A stretch of 64,000 nt of DNA from Chloroherpeton thalassium ATCC 35110 (GTDB taxonomy: Bacteria; Bacteroidota; Chlorobiia; Chlorobiales; Chloroherpetonaceae). The translations under genes and the position numbers were made by a program. Shown one piece after another: positions 27,541-36,930 of the stretch. Location: the NCBI RefSeq assembly GCF_000020525.1, contig NC_011026.1, positions 620,001 to 684,000 of the forward strand. Direction: 5' to 3'. Within the stretch, counting starts at the first letter, position 1; every line of letters starts with the position of its first letter. The notes below the pieces were generated by a model that had not been told where the DNA came from, did not search any database, and saw only the letters and a program-made list of their open reading frames with translations.

Positions 27541-27930
27541 ATGCCAGTTATAGAAAACACAATCGTAGCCGAGCGATTAAAAGAAATTTTCAAACAATTA
27601 AAGAACGACGTGCCCGGAGTTAACGGAATTGCTATTGTCAGTTCTGATGGAAGAATATTAGCTCACGATTGGCATGCAAAGGATTTAGAACCGGATAAAT
27701 TGGGTGCAATAGGTTCTACACTTTTAGGTTTTGGAAGAAAAACGATCGAAATCTTATCAACCGGTCATTTCTTGCAAGTATTATTACAATCAACAGATGG
27801 CACCGTAGGGGTGTATAGCGCTGGCCCTAAAATGGTATTAATGGTAAGTATGGGAAAGGATTCCAATCTTGGCATTCTCAATCATCAATCTCGCCGTCGT
27901 GCACAAGAAATTGCCGACTTGTTTGGCTAA
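27541..27930 (+). CDS. roadblock/LC7 domain protein
   Basis: A 129-residue protein with a classical roadblock layout. A helix (ERLKEIFKQLKNDVPGVNG) is followed by the strand IAIVSSDGRILAHDW, a central helix (GAIGSTLLGFGRKTIEIL), the strands LQVLLQSTDGTVGVYSAG and LMVSMG, and a last helix. MglB and Streptomyces CvnB have the same order and act as GTPase-activating or scaffold partners. It sits 40 bases after the response regulator and 23 bases before the next gene, so the four plus-strand genes probably form one operon. Confidence 0.85.
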   Translation: MPVIENTIVAERLKEIFKQLKNDVPGVNGIAIVSSDGRILAHDWHAKDLEPDKLGAIGSTLLGFGRKTIEILSTGHFLQVLLQSTDGTVGVYSAGPKMVLMVSMGKDSNLGILNHQSRRRAQEIADLFG

Positions 27931-27953
27931 TCTGAAAAATTAAGGAGAGTCTT

Positions 27954-28655
27954 ATGGTCATTGAACGTGTACAACAAATCAACGAAATCTCCGATTTAGT
28001 CCTGGCAGGGAAACCCTCTATCTTAAGATTCATCTATAAGAAGAAATCTGCAGTTGAAGCGTTGACGCAATCTGAATATATGGTGTACAACGACACCATT
28101 TACTACAATAGTCAAATTAAGCTTTTCGACCGCCATTTGTTAAAATTTTTGCAAGGGTATGTCGAAATAGAAATTGTCCCAACAAATGCGTCATTTCCAC
28201 CCACGCCACTTTCCATTAATTTTCACCAATTAATTTGGAACAGCGTTAAAAAACTTAGCGAATATGAAGCTGAAGGACTTTTTGTTGGCCAAGATGAACT
28301 GCTCGCCAGCCGAGATAAAAACAAATCGAGTTTACTCAGCTTGCCGTCACATGATCAATCGGACAACATCGTTTTCTATTATTTCTATTATAAGCCAAAG
28401 TCAATCCGTGGCTTTTATGATGAATACCCGTTTGGTAACCAAATCTCATTTTATCGCAGCTTATTAAGCCTTGCCGTAGCTGGATATTTAAAGCTTGGCG
28501 AAGCGTTCCCTATGTATTCAAAAGGGGACATGCTTCATAGCATTCAATCCGCTACATCTGAAAGCAAACATGCAGAACAGTCAGACACAGCCAAGTCTGG
28601 AAAAATTAATGGACTCAGAAAAATTCTTAATGCAATTAAAAGCCAAAGAACCTAA
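27954..28655 (+). CDS. hypothetical protein of the GTPase cassette
   Basis: A 233-residue protein I do not recognise. A good ribosome-binding site (AAGGAG, 27943-27948) precedes the ATG. The first 100 residues are a mixed alpha/beta region with several Tyr (MVYNDTIYYNS). The middle repeats Tyr and Phe (VFYYFYYKP), and the last 40 residues are polar and basic, likely flexible. No membrane segment or signal peptide is seen. Its TAA overlaps the ATG of the GTPase gene (TAATG), which implies translational coupling and a shared function. It may be the effector or adaptor of the GTPase. Confidence 0.8.
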   Translation: MVIERVQQINEISDLVLAGKPSILRFIYKKKSAVEALTQSEYMVYNDTIYYNSQIKLFDRHLLKFLQGYVEIEIVPTNASFPPTPLSINFHQLIWNSVKKLSEYEAEGLFVGQDELLASRDKNKSSLLSLPSHDQSDNIVFYYFYYKPKSIRGFYDEYPFGNQISFYRSLLSLAVAGYLKLGEAFPMYSKGDMLHSIQSATSESKHAEQSDTAKSGKINGLRKILNAIKSQRT

Positions 28656-29191
28656 TGTCGGAGTATTATAAGCTTGTTGTGACTGGAGCTGTTAATTCTG
28701 GAAAAACGACTTTTGTACGAACGATCAGCGAAATAGACCCTATCACAACGGATGAATTAGTTACAGAAGAAGAGGTAAAAGAACTAAAAACATACACAAC
28801 GGTAGCCATGGATTATGGTCGCCGGACAATAGAAGAAGACCTCACTTTGCATATTTATGGAACGCCTGGCCAAGAACGGTTTTATTTTGCTTGGGATGTA
28901 TTAGTTGAAGGGGCTTTCGGTGTGATTTTTTTAGCTGATAGTACCAGCCCCACAAGCATTCGAACTACCAAAAATATTATCAACTACTTCCACGCTCGCT
29001 ACGATCTGCCATATCTACTTTGCGTCACAAAGTTGGATATGCCTAATTCGATTGGCTATACGGAAGTATTGAAGATTATCAATCGCCCTGACCTTTTTGC
29101 CATGCAATGCAAAGCAACGGAGCCTGACGAGGTGCGCAAAGCCTTGATTACCCTTCTAACCCTTGCTATAGACAAAGAACAGGAAGTTTAA
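28655..29191 (+). CDS. small Ras-like GTPase (CvnD/COG2229-like)
   Basis: A 178-residue GTPase. The P-loop GAVNSGKTT is at residues 11-19, the switch region TTVAMDYGR at 48-56, the G3 motif appears as GTPGQERF at 69-76 in place of DTAGQ, and the G4 motif TKLD is at 125-128. The sequence TVAMDYGR followed by GTPGQERF is typical of the Streptomyces conservon GTPases CvnD and differs from MglA. It lacks a lipid-anchor motif. With the roadblock protein and the response regulator it forms a switch module. It ends before a bidirectional terminator. Confidence 0.88.
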   Translation: MSEYYKLVVTGAVNSGKTTFVRTISEIDPITTDELVTEEEVKELKTYTTVAMDYGRRTIEEDLTLHIYGTPGQERFYFAWDVLVEGAFGVIFLADSTSPTSIRTTKNIINYFHARYDLPYLLCVTKLDMPNSIGYTEVLKIINRPDLFAMQCKATEPDEVRKALITLLTLAIDKEQEV

Positions 29192-29241
29192 GAATCAAGT
29201 ATTACTTGTTAGGGAGCAAAACTGAATATAAACTGCTTGAT

Positions 29242-29272
29242 AAAAAAAGCCGGTATAAACCGGCTTTTTTTA
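29242..29272. terminator. bidirectional terminator
   Basis: GCCGGT (29249-29254) and ACCGGC (29259-29264) pair around ATAA, flanked by seven A residues on the left and seven T residues on the right. It serves the GTPase operon and the convergent ferredoxin gene. Confidence 0.88.
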
Positions 29273-29293
29273 TTTCAAACAAGAAATGAGGTG

Positions 29294-30165
<872 letters not shown>

Positions 30166-32811
30166 ATGGCGACTTCGAAAGGGAAAGGCAACTTGGAAAG
30201 CATCACGCTTTCGGTGGCGGGCATGAGTTGTATGAATTGTGTGCGAAGCGTTGCTTCAGCCCTCAACAACCTCGCAGGCGTTCAAAACGCAAAAGTCAGC
30301 CTTGAAGAACATTCGGCCACCGTTGAATATTTTTCCGACTTGGTTTCTGTTGACGATTTAAAAACAGCTGTCCGAAATGCCGGCTTTTCCGCTGAAAAGC
30401 AGGAGGCCGGGTTAAAGAAGCCAATAGAAGCTCCGCTCGCATTTGCCCTCGAGCTGCCTGTTTTTTCGGCAGAAACAACGATGAAACAAGCGGCCATAGC
30501 CAAAATCGAAACCGCAGAAAAAAATGCGGAACCAAGCGACGGAAAATCCGCAACGGAATCGCTTACCCTTTTAATTGGCGGGATGCACTGCGCTGCCTGC
30601 GTTGGGAAAGTTGAAACAGCGTTGCAACGCACAAATGGCGTGCGGCGCGCTGCTGTGAATTTGGCGATGGAAACAGCCACCGTTGAATTTTTTCCCGATC
30701 AATGCACACCTGAAGCACTCCTCGAAACGATTACAGGCGCAGGCTACGAAGCCACTTTGCCCGACACCAACTCCGCCGCAGAAGCTGCCGAAGCAGACGA
30801 GCGAGAAAAAGAAGCAGCGTTTGAGCGTCACAAAAAGCTCACAATTTTTTCGGCTGTTTTGACTGCTGTCATTATGGCCATCTCCATGTCGATGATGCTG
30901 CCTGCGATTGGCAAAACACTGAATGCGCAAGTTGCCAATTACCTACTTTTCTTTTTAACCCTGCCAGTTGTGGCTTGGTGCGGTCGCCAATTTTTTATTT
31001 CTGCATGGAAAAATCTCTTGCATTTTTCGGCCAGCATGGACACGCTGATTGCCGTTGGCACGGGTTCGGCGTTTCTTTATAGCACGGCGGTGACTTTTTT
31101 CCCCGACCTTTTCTCCAACATCGGACGCGCCGGGCACGTGTATTTTGACACATCCGCAACGATCATCACGCTGATCCTTTTCGGGCGACTTTTAGAACAA
31201 CGCGCTAAAACGCGGGCATCGGAAGCCGTTAAAAAACTGGCTAAGCTCAGTGCAAAAACCGCGCGCGTGGTGCGAAACGGCATAGAGCACGAACTCCCAA
31301 TTGCGCAAGTGATGAAAGGCGATACGCTCATTGTGCGCCCAGGCGAAAAAATTGCGACGGATGGAAAAATCATCGACGGCGCATCGTCCGTTGATGAATC
31401 CATGATGACTGGCGAAAGTTTGCCTGCTGAAAAAACAGCGGACGATGAAGTCATTGGCGGCACGCTGAATAAAAATGGCAGTTTTCGCTTTCGAGCCACG
31501 AAAGTTGGCAAAGACACGATGCTGGCACAAATGATTCGCTTGGTCGGCGAGGCACAAGGTTCAAAAGCCCCGATTCAGCGGCTGGCAGACACCGTCAGCG
31601 CGTATTTTGTCCCAACCGTTGTGCTGATTGCGCTTGCCACGTTCGGCATTTGGTTTTTCGCTGCCGCGCCCGAAATTCGGCTCAGCATGGCGCTCGTCAA
31701 TTTCGTTTCCGTCTTGATCATCGCTTGTCCCTGCGCGCTTGGGCTGGCGACGCCCGCCGCTGTGACGGTTGCCGCCGGACGCGGCGCTGAGCTTGGCATT
31801 TTGTTTAAAAATGCGGAAAGCCTTGAGACGGCGGAGAAAATTCAAACCGTTGTTTTGGACAAAACCGGTACGATCACTGAAGGCAAACCGCGTGTCATCG
31901 ATTTTGAAGTCGCCCACGAAAATGAATCCGGGATCAACGAATTGCTCTCCCTGCTTTTGGCGATCGAATCGCGCTCCGAGCATCCGCTTGCCGACGCCAT
32001 TCGGACTTATGCCGAATCGCAAAATGCGAAGCCACTTTTGCTTGAACACTTTCAGGCGATTGAAGGAAAAGGCGCAAAAGGCAGCGTTTCGGGAAAATCG
32101 GTTGCGGTCGGAAACGCAGCATTGATGGCCGATGAGAAAATTCAGATTCCATTCGAGCTTGCCGAAAAAGCATCGCGCTTTGCAAAAGATGGCAAAAGCG
32201 TGGTGTTCATGGGCATAAACGGAAAAGCTGCTGCCGTAATGTCGCTTGCCGACGCGCTTAAGCCAGATTCGAAACAGGCCGTAACAATGCTCAAGTCGTT
32301 GGGGATGAAGGTTATCATGCTCACCGGCGACGGAAAAGAAACGGCAGCAAAAATTGCACACGAGGCTGGCATTTCCGAATTCCGAGCTGAAGTATTGCCT
32401 GCTGAAAAAGTTGAGATGGTCAAATCGCTGCAAGCAAAAGATCAACGCGTCGCTATGATTGGTGACGGCATTAACGACGCCCCCGCGCTGGCGCAGGCCG
32501 ATGTCGGCATTGCGATTGGCACGGGAACAGATATTGCAATTTCCGCCGCCGATGTCACCTTGGTAAAAGGCAGCTTATTAACAGCAGCTGAAACCTTCCG
32601 ACTTTCGCGGCGCACGATGCACACGATTCGCCAAAATCTTTTTTTTGCTTTTATTTATAATACATTTGGAATTCCAATTGCTGCGGGCGTTCTTTATCCA
32701 TTTGCAGGAATTTTACTCTCGCCAATCTTTGCGGCAATGGCAATGGCAATGGCAATGAGTTCCGTCTCGGTGCTCGGCAACTCACTTCGGCTCAAAAAGT
32801 ATCAACCTTGA
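30166..32811 (+). CDS. copA: heavy-metal P-type ATPase, copper type
   Basis: An 881-residue P1B ATPase. Two N-terminal HMA domains carry GMSCMNC (Cys22, Cys25) and GMHCAAC (near 142-145), joined by an unusually long linker. The core has TGES near 414, the ion-site CPC near 520, DKTGT near 564 with the phosphorylated Asp, HP near 605 and GDGIND near 765. The CPC and the following class 1B-1 type C-terminal helices (ending [15 protein letters not shown]) indicate Cu(I) export. The C-terminus contains a short GCAATG direct repeat (Ala-Met). crcB begins 40 bases later. Confidence 0.93.
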   Translation: MATSKGKGNLESITLSVAGMSCMNCVRSVASALNNLAGVQNAKVSLEEHSATVEYFSDLVSVDDLKTAVRNAGFSAEKQEAGLKKPIEAPLAFALELPVFSAETTMKQAAIAKIETAEKNAEPSDGKSATESLTLLIGGMHCAACVGKVETALQRTNGVRRAAVNLAMETATVEFFPDQCTPEALLETITGAGYEATLPDTNSAAEAAEADEREKEAAFERHKKLTIFSAVLTAVIMAISMSMMLPAIGKTLNAQVANYLLFFLTLPVVAWCGRQFFISAWKNLLHFSASMDTLIAVGTGSAFLYSTAVTFFPDLFSNIGRAGHVYFDTSATIITLILFGRLLEQRAKTRASEAVKKLAKLSAKTARVVRNGIEHELPIAQVMKGDTLIVRPGEKIATDGKIIDGASSVDESMMTGESLPAEKTADDEVIGGTLNKNGSFRFRATKVGKDTMLAQMIRLVGEAQGSKAPIQRLADTVSAYFVPTVVLIALATFGIWFFAAAPEIRLSMALVNFVSVLIIACPCALGLATPAAVTVAAGRGAELGILFKNAESLETAEKIQTVVLDKTGTITEGKPRVIDFEVAHENESGINELLSLLLAIESRSEHPLADAIRTYAESQNAKPLLLEHFQAIEGKGAKGSVSGKSVAVGNAALMADEKIQIPFELAEKASRFAKDGKSVVFMGINGKAAAVMSLADALKPDSKQAVTMLKSLGMKVIMLTGDGKETAAKIAHEAGISEFRAEVLPAEKVEMVKSLQAKDQRVAMIGDGINDAPALAQADVGIAIGTGTDIAISAADVTLVKGSLLTAAETFRLSRRTMHTIRQNLFFAFIYNTFGIPIAAGVLYPFAGILLSPIFAAMAMAMAMSSVSVLGNSLRLKKYQP

Positions 32812-32851
32812 AGACATTAGCGCCGTGTGCAACAAGCAAGTTTTCTAATCA

Positions 32852-33235
32852 ATGCAAAGTTTAACGCCCTATCTGCTCGTGGGAATTGGGGGCATGGCTG
32901 GCGCTGTTTTGCGCTACGCAGTCTCACTGGCAGGGCAATTTATCACAACAGGCTTTCCGTTTGCGACCCTAACTGTCAATATTTTAGGCAGCTTTTTGAT
33001 TGGCCTTTTTGCTGAACTTAGCGCCACAACGACTCTGATTTCCCCAGAAATGCGATTACTGCTCGCCACTGGCCTTTGTGGCGGCTTTACAACATTTTCT
33101 TCGTTCATGTACGAAATTCATGGCCTTTTGCAGGACGGACAGATTTTCTACGCTTCGCTCTACATTGGCTTGAGCGCAGTTGGCGGCTTTTTGGCACTTT
33201 ACTGCGGAATTCTTTTCTCGAAAATTTGGAGTTAA
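32852..33235 (+). CDS. crcB: fluoride channel CrcB/Fluc
   Basis: A 127-residue protein with four hydrophobic segments. GGMAGAVLRY near residue 10, TLTVNILGSFLIG near 42 (the Asn of the pore) and GLCGGFTTFSSF near 77 (the Phe-box and Na+ site) are the family marks. It forms dual-topology dimers that export fluoride passively. It lies 40 bases after copA and 13 bases before the DUF190 gene; CrcB-DUF190 pairing is common. No fluoride riboswitch can fit between copA and crcB. Confidence 0.93.
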   Translation: MQSLTPYLLVGIGGMAGAVLRYAVSLAGQFITTGFPFATLTVNILGSFLIGLFAELSATTTLISPEMRLLLATGLCGGFTTFSSFMYEIHGLLQDGQIFYASLYIGLSAVGGFLALYCGILFSKIWS

Positions 33236-33248
33236 ACAAGGAGAGCCT

Positions 33249-33605
33249 ATGGCGCTTAAAGGACAAGCACAACTTTTGCGAATCTTTATCGGGGAGCAAG
33301 ATAAATACGGTCATAAGCCACTTTATGAAGTGATTGTACAAATGGCAAAGGACTCTGGGCTGGCTGGCGCAAGTGCGTTCAAAGGTGTTCTTTCTTATGG
33401 GGCAAGCAGCGTGACACATACCTCAAAAATCTTTGAGCTTTCACAAGATCTGCCAATGGTTATCGAAATTGTAGATTTGGAGGATAAAATGTATCCATTT
33501 TTGCAAAAGTTAGACCAGATTCTTGACAATTCAGGTTGCGGCGGATTGGTAACAATGGAAAAAGTGCAAATTCTAAAGTATTCGCCGAAAAAAAACAATC
33601 ATTGA
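33249..33605 (+). CDS. DUF190 family protein
   Basis: A 118-residue protein with a ferredoxin-like, PII-like sequence pattern: LLRIFIGEQDKYGHKPLYEVIV at the start, GLAGASAFKGVLSYG in the middle and a C-terminal basic tail. DUF190 proteins are frequent neighbours of crcB and probably regulate it. The ATG at 33249 is supported by GGAGAG just upstream; the frame is open for 23 further codons that overlap crcB and are unlikely to be used. Confidence 0.9.
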   Translation: MALKGQAQLLRIFIGEQDKYGHKPLYEVIVQMAKDSGLAGASAFKGVLSYGASSVTHTSKIFELSQDLPMVIEIVDLEDKMYPFLQKLDQILDNSGCGGLVTMEKVQILKYSPKKNNH

Positions 33606-33975
33606 CTTCATTTGAAGTTAGAATTATCATTCAGCTCGTTTTTTTATTTCTTTGATGATGATTGTTTTCTCAAATAAGCCATCACGAAAAAAAAGCTATC
33701 TTGGATAAAACCTTAACAACGCACGGAAACAACGCTTTTGGACGTTGATATTTTTGTGATAAAAATCTTTTAAATACACACCGCATTCACTGATTTTTTT
33801 CAGAGAAATCAATATTTCGCTAAACTGACAGTCGATAATTCGTGTTATATTAGCTGTTGTTTTAAAGTCAAAACGATGCAGGAAAGCGTAAAAACACCAG
33901 CCATACGCGCCTGACGAAATACTTTTTAATGTTCAAGTTTAAATTTTACTTCTCTAATCACACTGGTTCTTTATC
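33606..33975. other. AT-rich spacer before nusB
   Basis: I find no open frame with coding character, RNA gene or repeat. A nusB promoter is expected near the right end. Confidence 0.5.
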
Positions 33976-34611
33976 ATGATTATTAGCCGTCGCCAAATAC
34001 GAGAACTTGCTATGCAGGTGCTTTATGCCTATGAAGTCCGCAAAGAAAAAGTAGATAAGGTCGCTAAAGGAATTATTCCTGAGGATGTTGTTGCAGATAT
34101 TAAAGCGAAGGATTTCATCTTTAAGATTATCAACAGCGTCATCCAAAATATTCAGGACATCGACACGCACATCGCAAAACATGCGGACAATTGGGAATTG
34201 AACCGAATGGCCATTATTGATAAAAATTTGATGCGGATTGCCATTGCTGAAATGCTGTATCTTGACGACGTTCCGCCAAAAGTTTCCATCAATGAAGCCA
34301 TTGAAATTGCCAAACGCTACAGCACAGATAAAAGCAGCAAGTTTGTAAATGGCATTCTCGACGCAACTTACAATGAAGTTAAATCAAAAGGAGTTTTGCA
34401 TAAGTCGGGTCGTGGCTTAGTTGATTTACCCGCTAAAAAAGAGCGCGTCGCCAATCCGTTTCCATCAACACCACCGAAAAAGCCGGAAAATGTACCAAAC
34501 CCATTTTCTACACCGTTCAAAAAAAATTCATCTGAGCCGATAAGAAACCCTTTTGAAGGGAACAAGTCACCGCAACCACCACAAAAAACGCTCAGGCGCA
34601 AAAAAAAGTAA
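33976..34611 (+). CDS. nusB: transcription antitermination factor NusB with a proline-rich tail
   Basis: A 211-residue protein. Residues 1-145 are NusB: SRRQIRELAMQVLYAYE at the start, IDKNLMRIAIAEMLYLDDVPPKVSINEAIEIAKRYS and FVNGILD. It binds boxA RNA with NusE (S10) in rRNA antitermination. Beyond residue 150 an extension of about 60 residues is rich in Pro and Lys and repeats the tripeptide NPF three times (ANPFPSTP, PNPFSTPF, RNPFEGN), ending in RRKKK. This tail is absent from typical NusB and should be disordered; its role is unknown. Confidence 0.92.
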   Translation: MIISRRQIRELAMQVLYAYEVRKEKVDKVAKGIIPEDVVADIKAKDFIFKIINSVIQNIQDIDTHIAKHADNWELNRMAIIDKNLMRIAIAEMLYLDDVPPKVSINEAIEIAKRYSTDKSSKFVNGILDATYNEVKSKGVLHKSGRGLVDLPAKKERVANPFPSTPPKKPENVPNPFSTPFKKNSSEPIRNPFEGNKSPQPPQKTLRRKKK

Positions 34612-34615
34612 TTCC

Positions 34616-35320
34616 ATGCCTCAAGATGAAACGGGCACGAAAAACATCATCGCTATTGGCGATATTCACGGTTGTATTCTTTCCTTGAAAGCACTAATCC
34701 AGAAACTTGATCTTTCAGAAAAACCGCAACTTGTATTTTTAGGTGATTATGTTGATCGTGGCCCGAACTCAAAAGGTGTCATTGATTTTTTAATCGAATT
34801 AAACGATTCGTATCCTTGCGTTTTTCTGAAAGGCAATCACGAAGTGATGATGCAGGATTATTTAATCGGCGACTGCATTTTTGACAATTGGAAATACAAC
34901 GGCGGAACAGAAACCCTGGCTTCTTATCAGGAAAACGGACATCTTTCCATTCCAAGTTCGCATCTTAAATTTTTGGCGCAGTGCCGCTATACTTACGAAA
35001 CCGATGATTATGTTTTCGTGCATGGTGGCCTGAAGCCCGAATTTTCCATTCGGGAAAATTTGGAGAATGGCAGCAACGAAAGTATGGTCTGGGAACGCAC
35101 CCATTTATCCAAAGAGGCTATTTCCACAGAACACCCCAATTGGGAAAAAACGGTAATTTGTGGACACACGCCGCAGCACTCGCCGCTTCTGCTCAAAAGA
35201 CTGATTTGCATCGACACGGGCTGCGTATATTATTCAACTCGCCCTGGGTTTGGAAGATTAACGGCCATTGAACTTCCATCGCGAAAAATTACACAGGTTG
35301 AAAATCAAGATTTACCTTAA
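34616..35320 (+). CDS. serine/threonine-type metallophosphatase
   Basis: A 234-residue calcineurin-like phosphatase of the PPP kind. The three metal motifs are IGDIHGC near residue 17, GDYVDRG near 45 and GNHE near 77; CGHTPQ and the later DTGCVYY complete the site. The ATG at 34616 (MPQDETG) lies 4 bases after the nusB stop, indicating one transcript. Substrates could be phosphoproteins or dinucleotide polyphosphates. No kinase is adjacent. Confidence 0.88.
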   Translation: MPQDETGTKNIIAIGDIHGCILSLKALIQKLDLSEKPQLVFLGDYVDRGPNSKGVIDFLIELNDSYPCVFLKGNHEVMMQDYLIGDCIFDNWKYNGGTETLASYQENGHLSIPSSHLKFLAQCRYTYETDDYVFVHGGLKPEFSIRENLENGSNESMVWERTHLSKEAISTEHPNWEKTVICGHTPQHSPLLLKRLICIDTGCVYYSTRPGFGRLTAIELPSRKITQVENQDLP

Positions 35321-35349
35321 ACCTGTCTCTAAAATTTTTATCGAACAAA

Positions 35350-35991
35350 ATGACACGAGACGAAAAACTTGAACTGGTAGCTAAAATTCTTGGGGCAAAA
35401 CATCCTGCACCAAAAACAGAACTCAACTACGAAACGCCTTTTCAACTTTTGGTCGCAACCATTTTAGCCGCACAATGCACCGACAAACGCGTTAATCTCG
35501 TAACCGCAGCACTTTTCCAGCGCTATCCTGATGCAAAATCTATGAGCGAGCTTTCGTTTGAAGCACTTCGCGAGGAAATCAAATCCATTAATTTTTTGAA
35601 CAATAAGGCCAAAAATATTCTCGACTCGAGCAAGGCGCTTGTTGAAAAATACAACGGAGAAGTACCTGATACGCTCGATGCCTTAACCGCATTGCCTGGC
35701 GTTGGTAGAAAAACAGCCCACGTGGTGATGAGCAACGCATTTGGCAAACCGGTATTGGCAGTCGATACACATGTGCATCGCGTTGCCAATCGGCTTGGGT
35801 TGGCCAATTCCAAAAATGTGCGCGACACAGAAAATCAGCTCATGGAGATTTTGCCGGAATCCCTCGTCAGCGATTTTCACCATTACCTGATTTTGCATGG
35901 ACGCTACACTTGCAAAGCGCGCTCACCTCAATGTATGAATTGCGAATTAACACATATTTGCAACTATTTCCACTCAAAAACGAACGATTAG
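35350..35991 (+). CDS. nth: endonuclease III
   Basis: A 213-residue DNA glycosylase/AP lyase. AAQCTDKRVN is near residue 40, and the helix-hairpin-helix LPGVGRKTAHVV near residue 115 is followed by VDTHVHRVANRLGL with the catalytic Asp. The C-terminal CKARSPQCMNCELTHIC provides the C-x6-C-x2-C-x5-C iron-sulfur cluster. The lyase Lys lies in the helix-hairpin-helix loop. It excises oxidised pyrimidines. It is 29 bases after the phosphatase gene. Confidence 0.94.
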   Translation: MTRDEKLELVAKILGAKHPAPKTELNYETPFQLLVATILAAQCTDKRVNLVTAALFQRYPDAKSMSELSFEALREEIKSINFLNNKAKNILDSSKALVEKYNGEVPDTLDALTALPGVGRKTAHVVMSNAFGKPVLAVDTHVHRVANRLGLANSKNVRDTENQLMEILPESLVSDFHHYLILHGRYTCKARSPQCMNCELTHICNYFHSKTND

Positions 35992-36263
35992 TTTGGGTGT
36001 GTTTTTTGACTAAGTTTAGAGTTTTTCTAACTTTCTCATTCTTTTTCAAGTCCTGGATAATTGTCGTTTTCTTGTTTAGTAACGCCTGTTTTCTTCCTGA
36101 TTCTCTTCATGCAATTTTCCGGGACTTTTTCTTTCACTTCAGCCTTCACTTCTTTTTCACACGCTTAAAACCCAAAAAGCAGTTTTATCCTGTGAAAATT
36201 TTTTTTTCGTATCTTCATCATCTGTTTACATTTTGCCTTAACCCAAAATCTATAAAAGTCAAT

Positions 36264-36761
36264 ATGTCATCAACGTTTTCTTTCGATGTGGTTTCGAAAT
36301 TAGATATGCAAGAATTTGACAACGCTCTTAATCAAGCCAAAAAAGAACTGCAACAGCGCTACGATTTAAAAAACACAAATTCAAGCATCGAGTTTAATCA
36401 GAAAGATATGCAGCTCACCTTGGAATCAGCTGATGAGTTTTCGCTCAAAAGTGTTGTGGATATCATTGAATCCAAAATGATTAAGCGCGGCATTTCTATT
36501 AAGAGCCTTGATTTTGGAAAAGTTGAACCCGCTTCGCAAAAAAGTGTTCGTCAAAAAATTTCGCTCAAAGAGGGCATCGATAAAGAAAATGCAAAGAAAA
36601 TCACGAATGCGGTAAAGGATATGAAGCTGAAAGTCCAAGCGTCGGTGCAGGGCGAAGAAGTGCGTATCAGCGGGAAATCAAAAGACGAGTTGCAAACGGT
36701 TATGAGCGCTTTGAAGGAAATGGATTTGCCTGTGCCGCTTCAATTCACCAACTACCGCTAA
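36264..36761 (+). CDS. YajQ family nucleotide-binding protein
   Basis: A 165-residue protein of the UPF0234/YajQ family. It starts STFSFDVVSKLDMQEFDNAL and continues with RYDLKNTNSSIEF, then ends LPVPLQFTNYR, the universal C-terminus. Two ferredoxin-like domains are expected. Homologues bind cyclic di-GMP in Xanthomonas, or tRNA/GTP in other reports. The ATG at 36264 is chosen; the frame is open for over 100 codons upstream but this part is hydrophobic Phe-rich sequence unlike the family and overlaps nth. Confidence 0.9.
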   Translation: MSSTFSFDVVSKLDMQEFDNALNQAKKELQQRYDLKNTNSSIEFNQKDMQLTLESADEFSLKSVVDIIESKMIKRGISIKSLDFGKVEPASQKSVRQKISLKEGIDKENAKKITNAVKDMKLKVQASVQGEEVRISGKSKDELQTVMSALKEMDLPVPLQFTNYR

Positions 36762-36930
36762 CCATTTCTTGGCATTCAGGCCTGGCTGACTGTGAAAAAG
36801 ATGAGCGAACGCCTTCGTTTATATTTGAAATAAACTTTCGCTTGTCACTTAGTCATTTTGTTTAGAACGCTGTGCTTTTGCAAAAAAGCGATGACCCTTT
36901 TATCAAAATAAAGCGAATTTCAGGTGCGGC

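Noticed and set aside
31561-32445. 294-codon minus-strand frame inside copA
   Set aside because: It is a shadow of the copA reading frame in a GC-richer gene; its composition (His, Arg, Phe) is that of reverse-complement coding sequence.
32738-32761. GCAATG tandem repeat in the copA C-terminus
   Set aside because: Four short units encode the Ala-Met run usual in this part of copper ATPases; it is in frame and unlikely to be a contingency repeat.
35910-36263. Upstream extension of the YajQ gene
   Set aside because: The frame is open but overlaps nth and is Phe-rich and unlike the family; the ATG at 36264 matches the conserved start.
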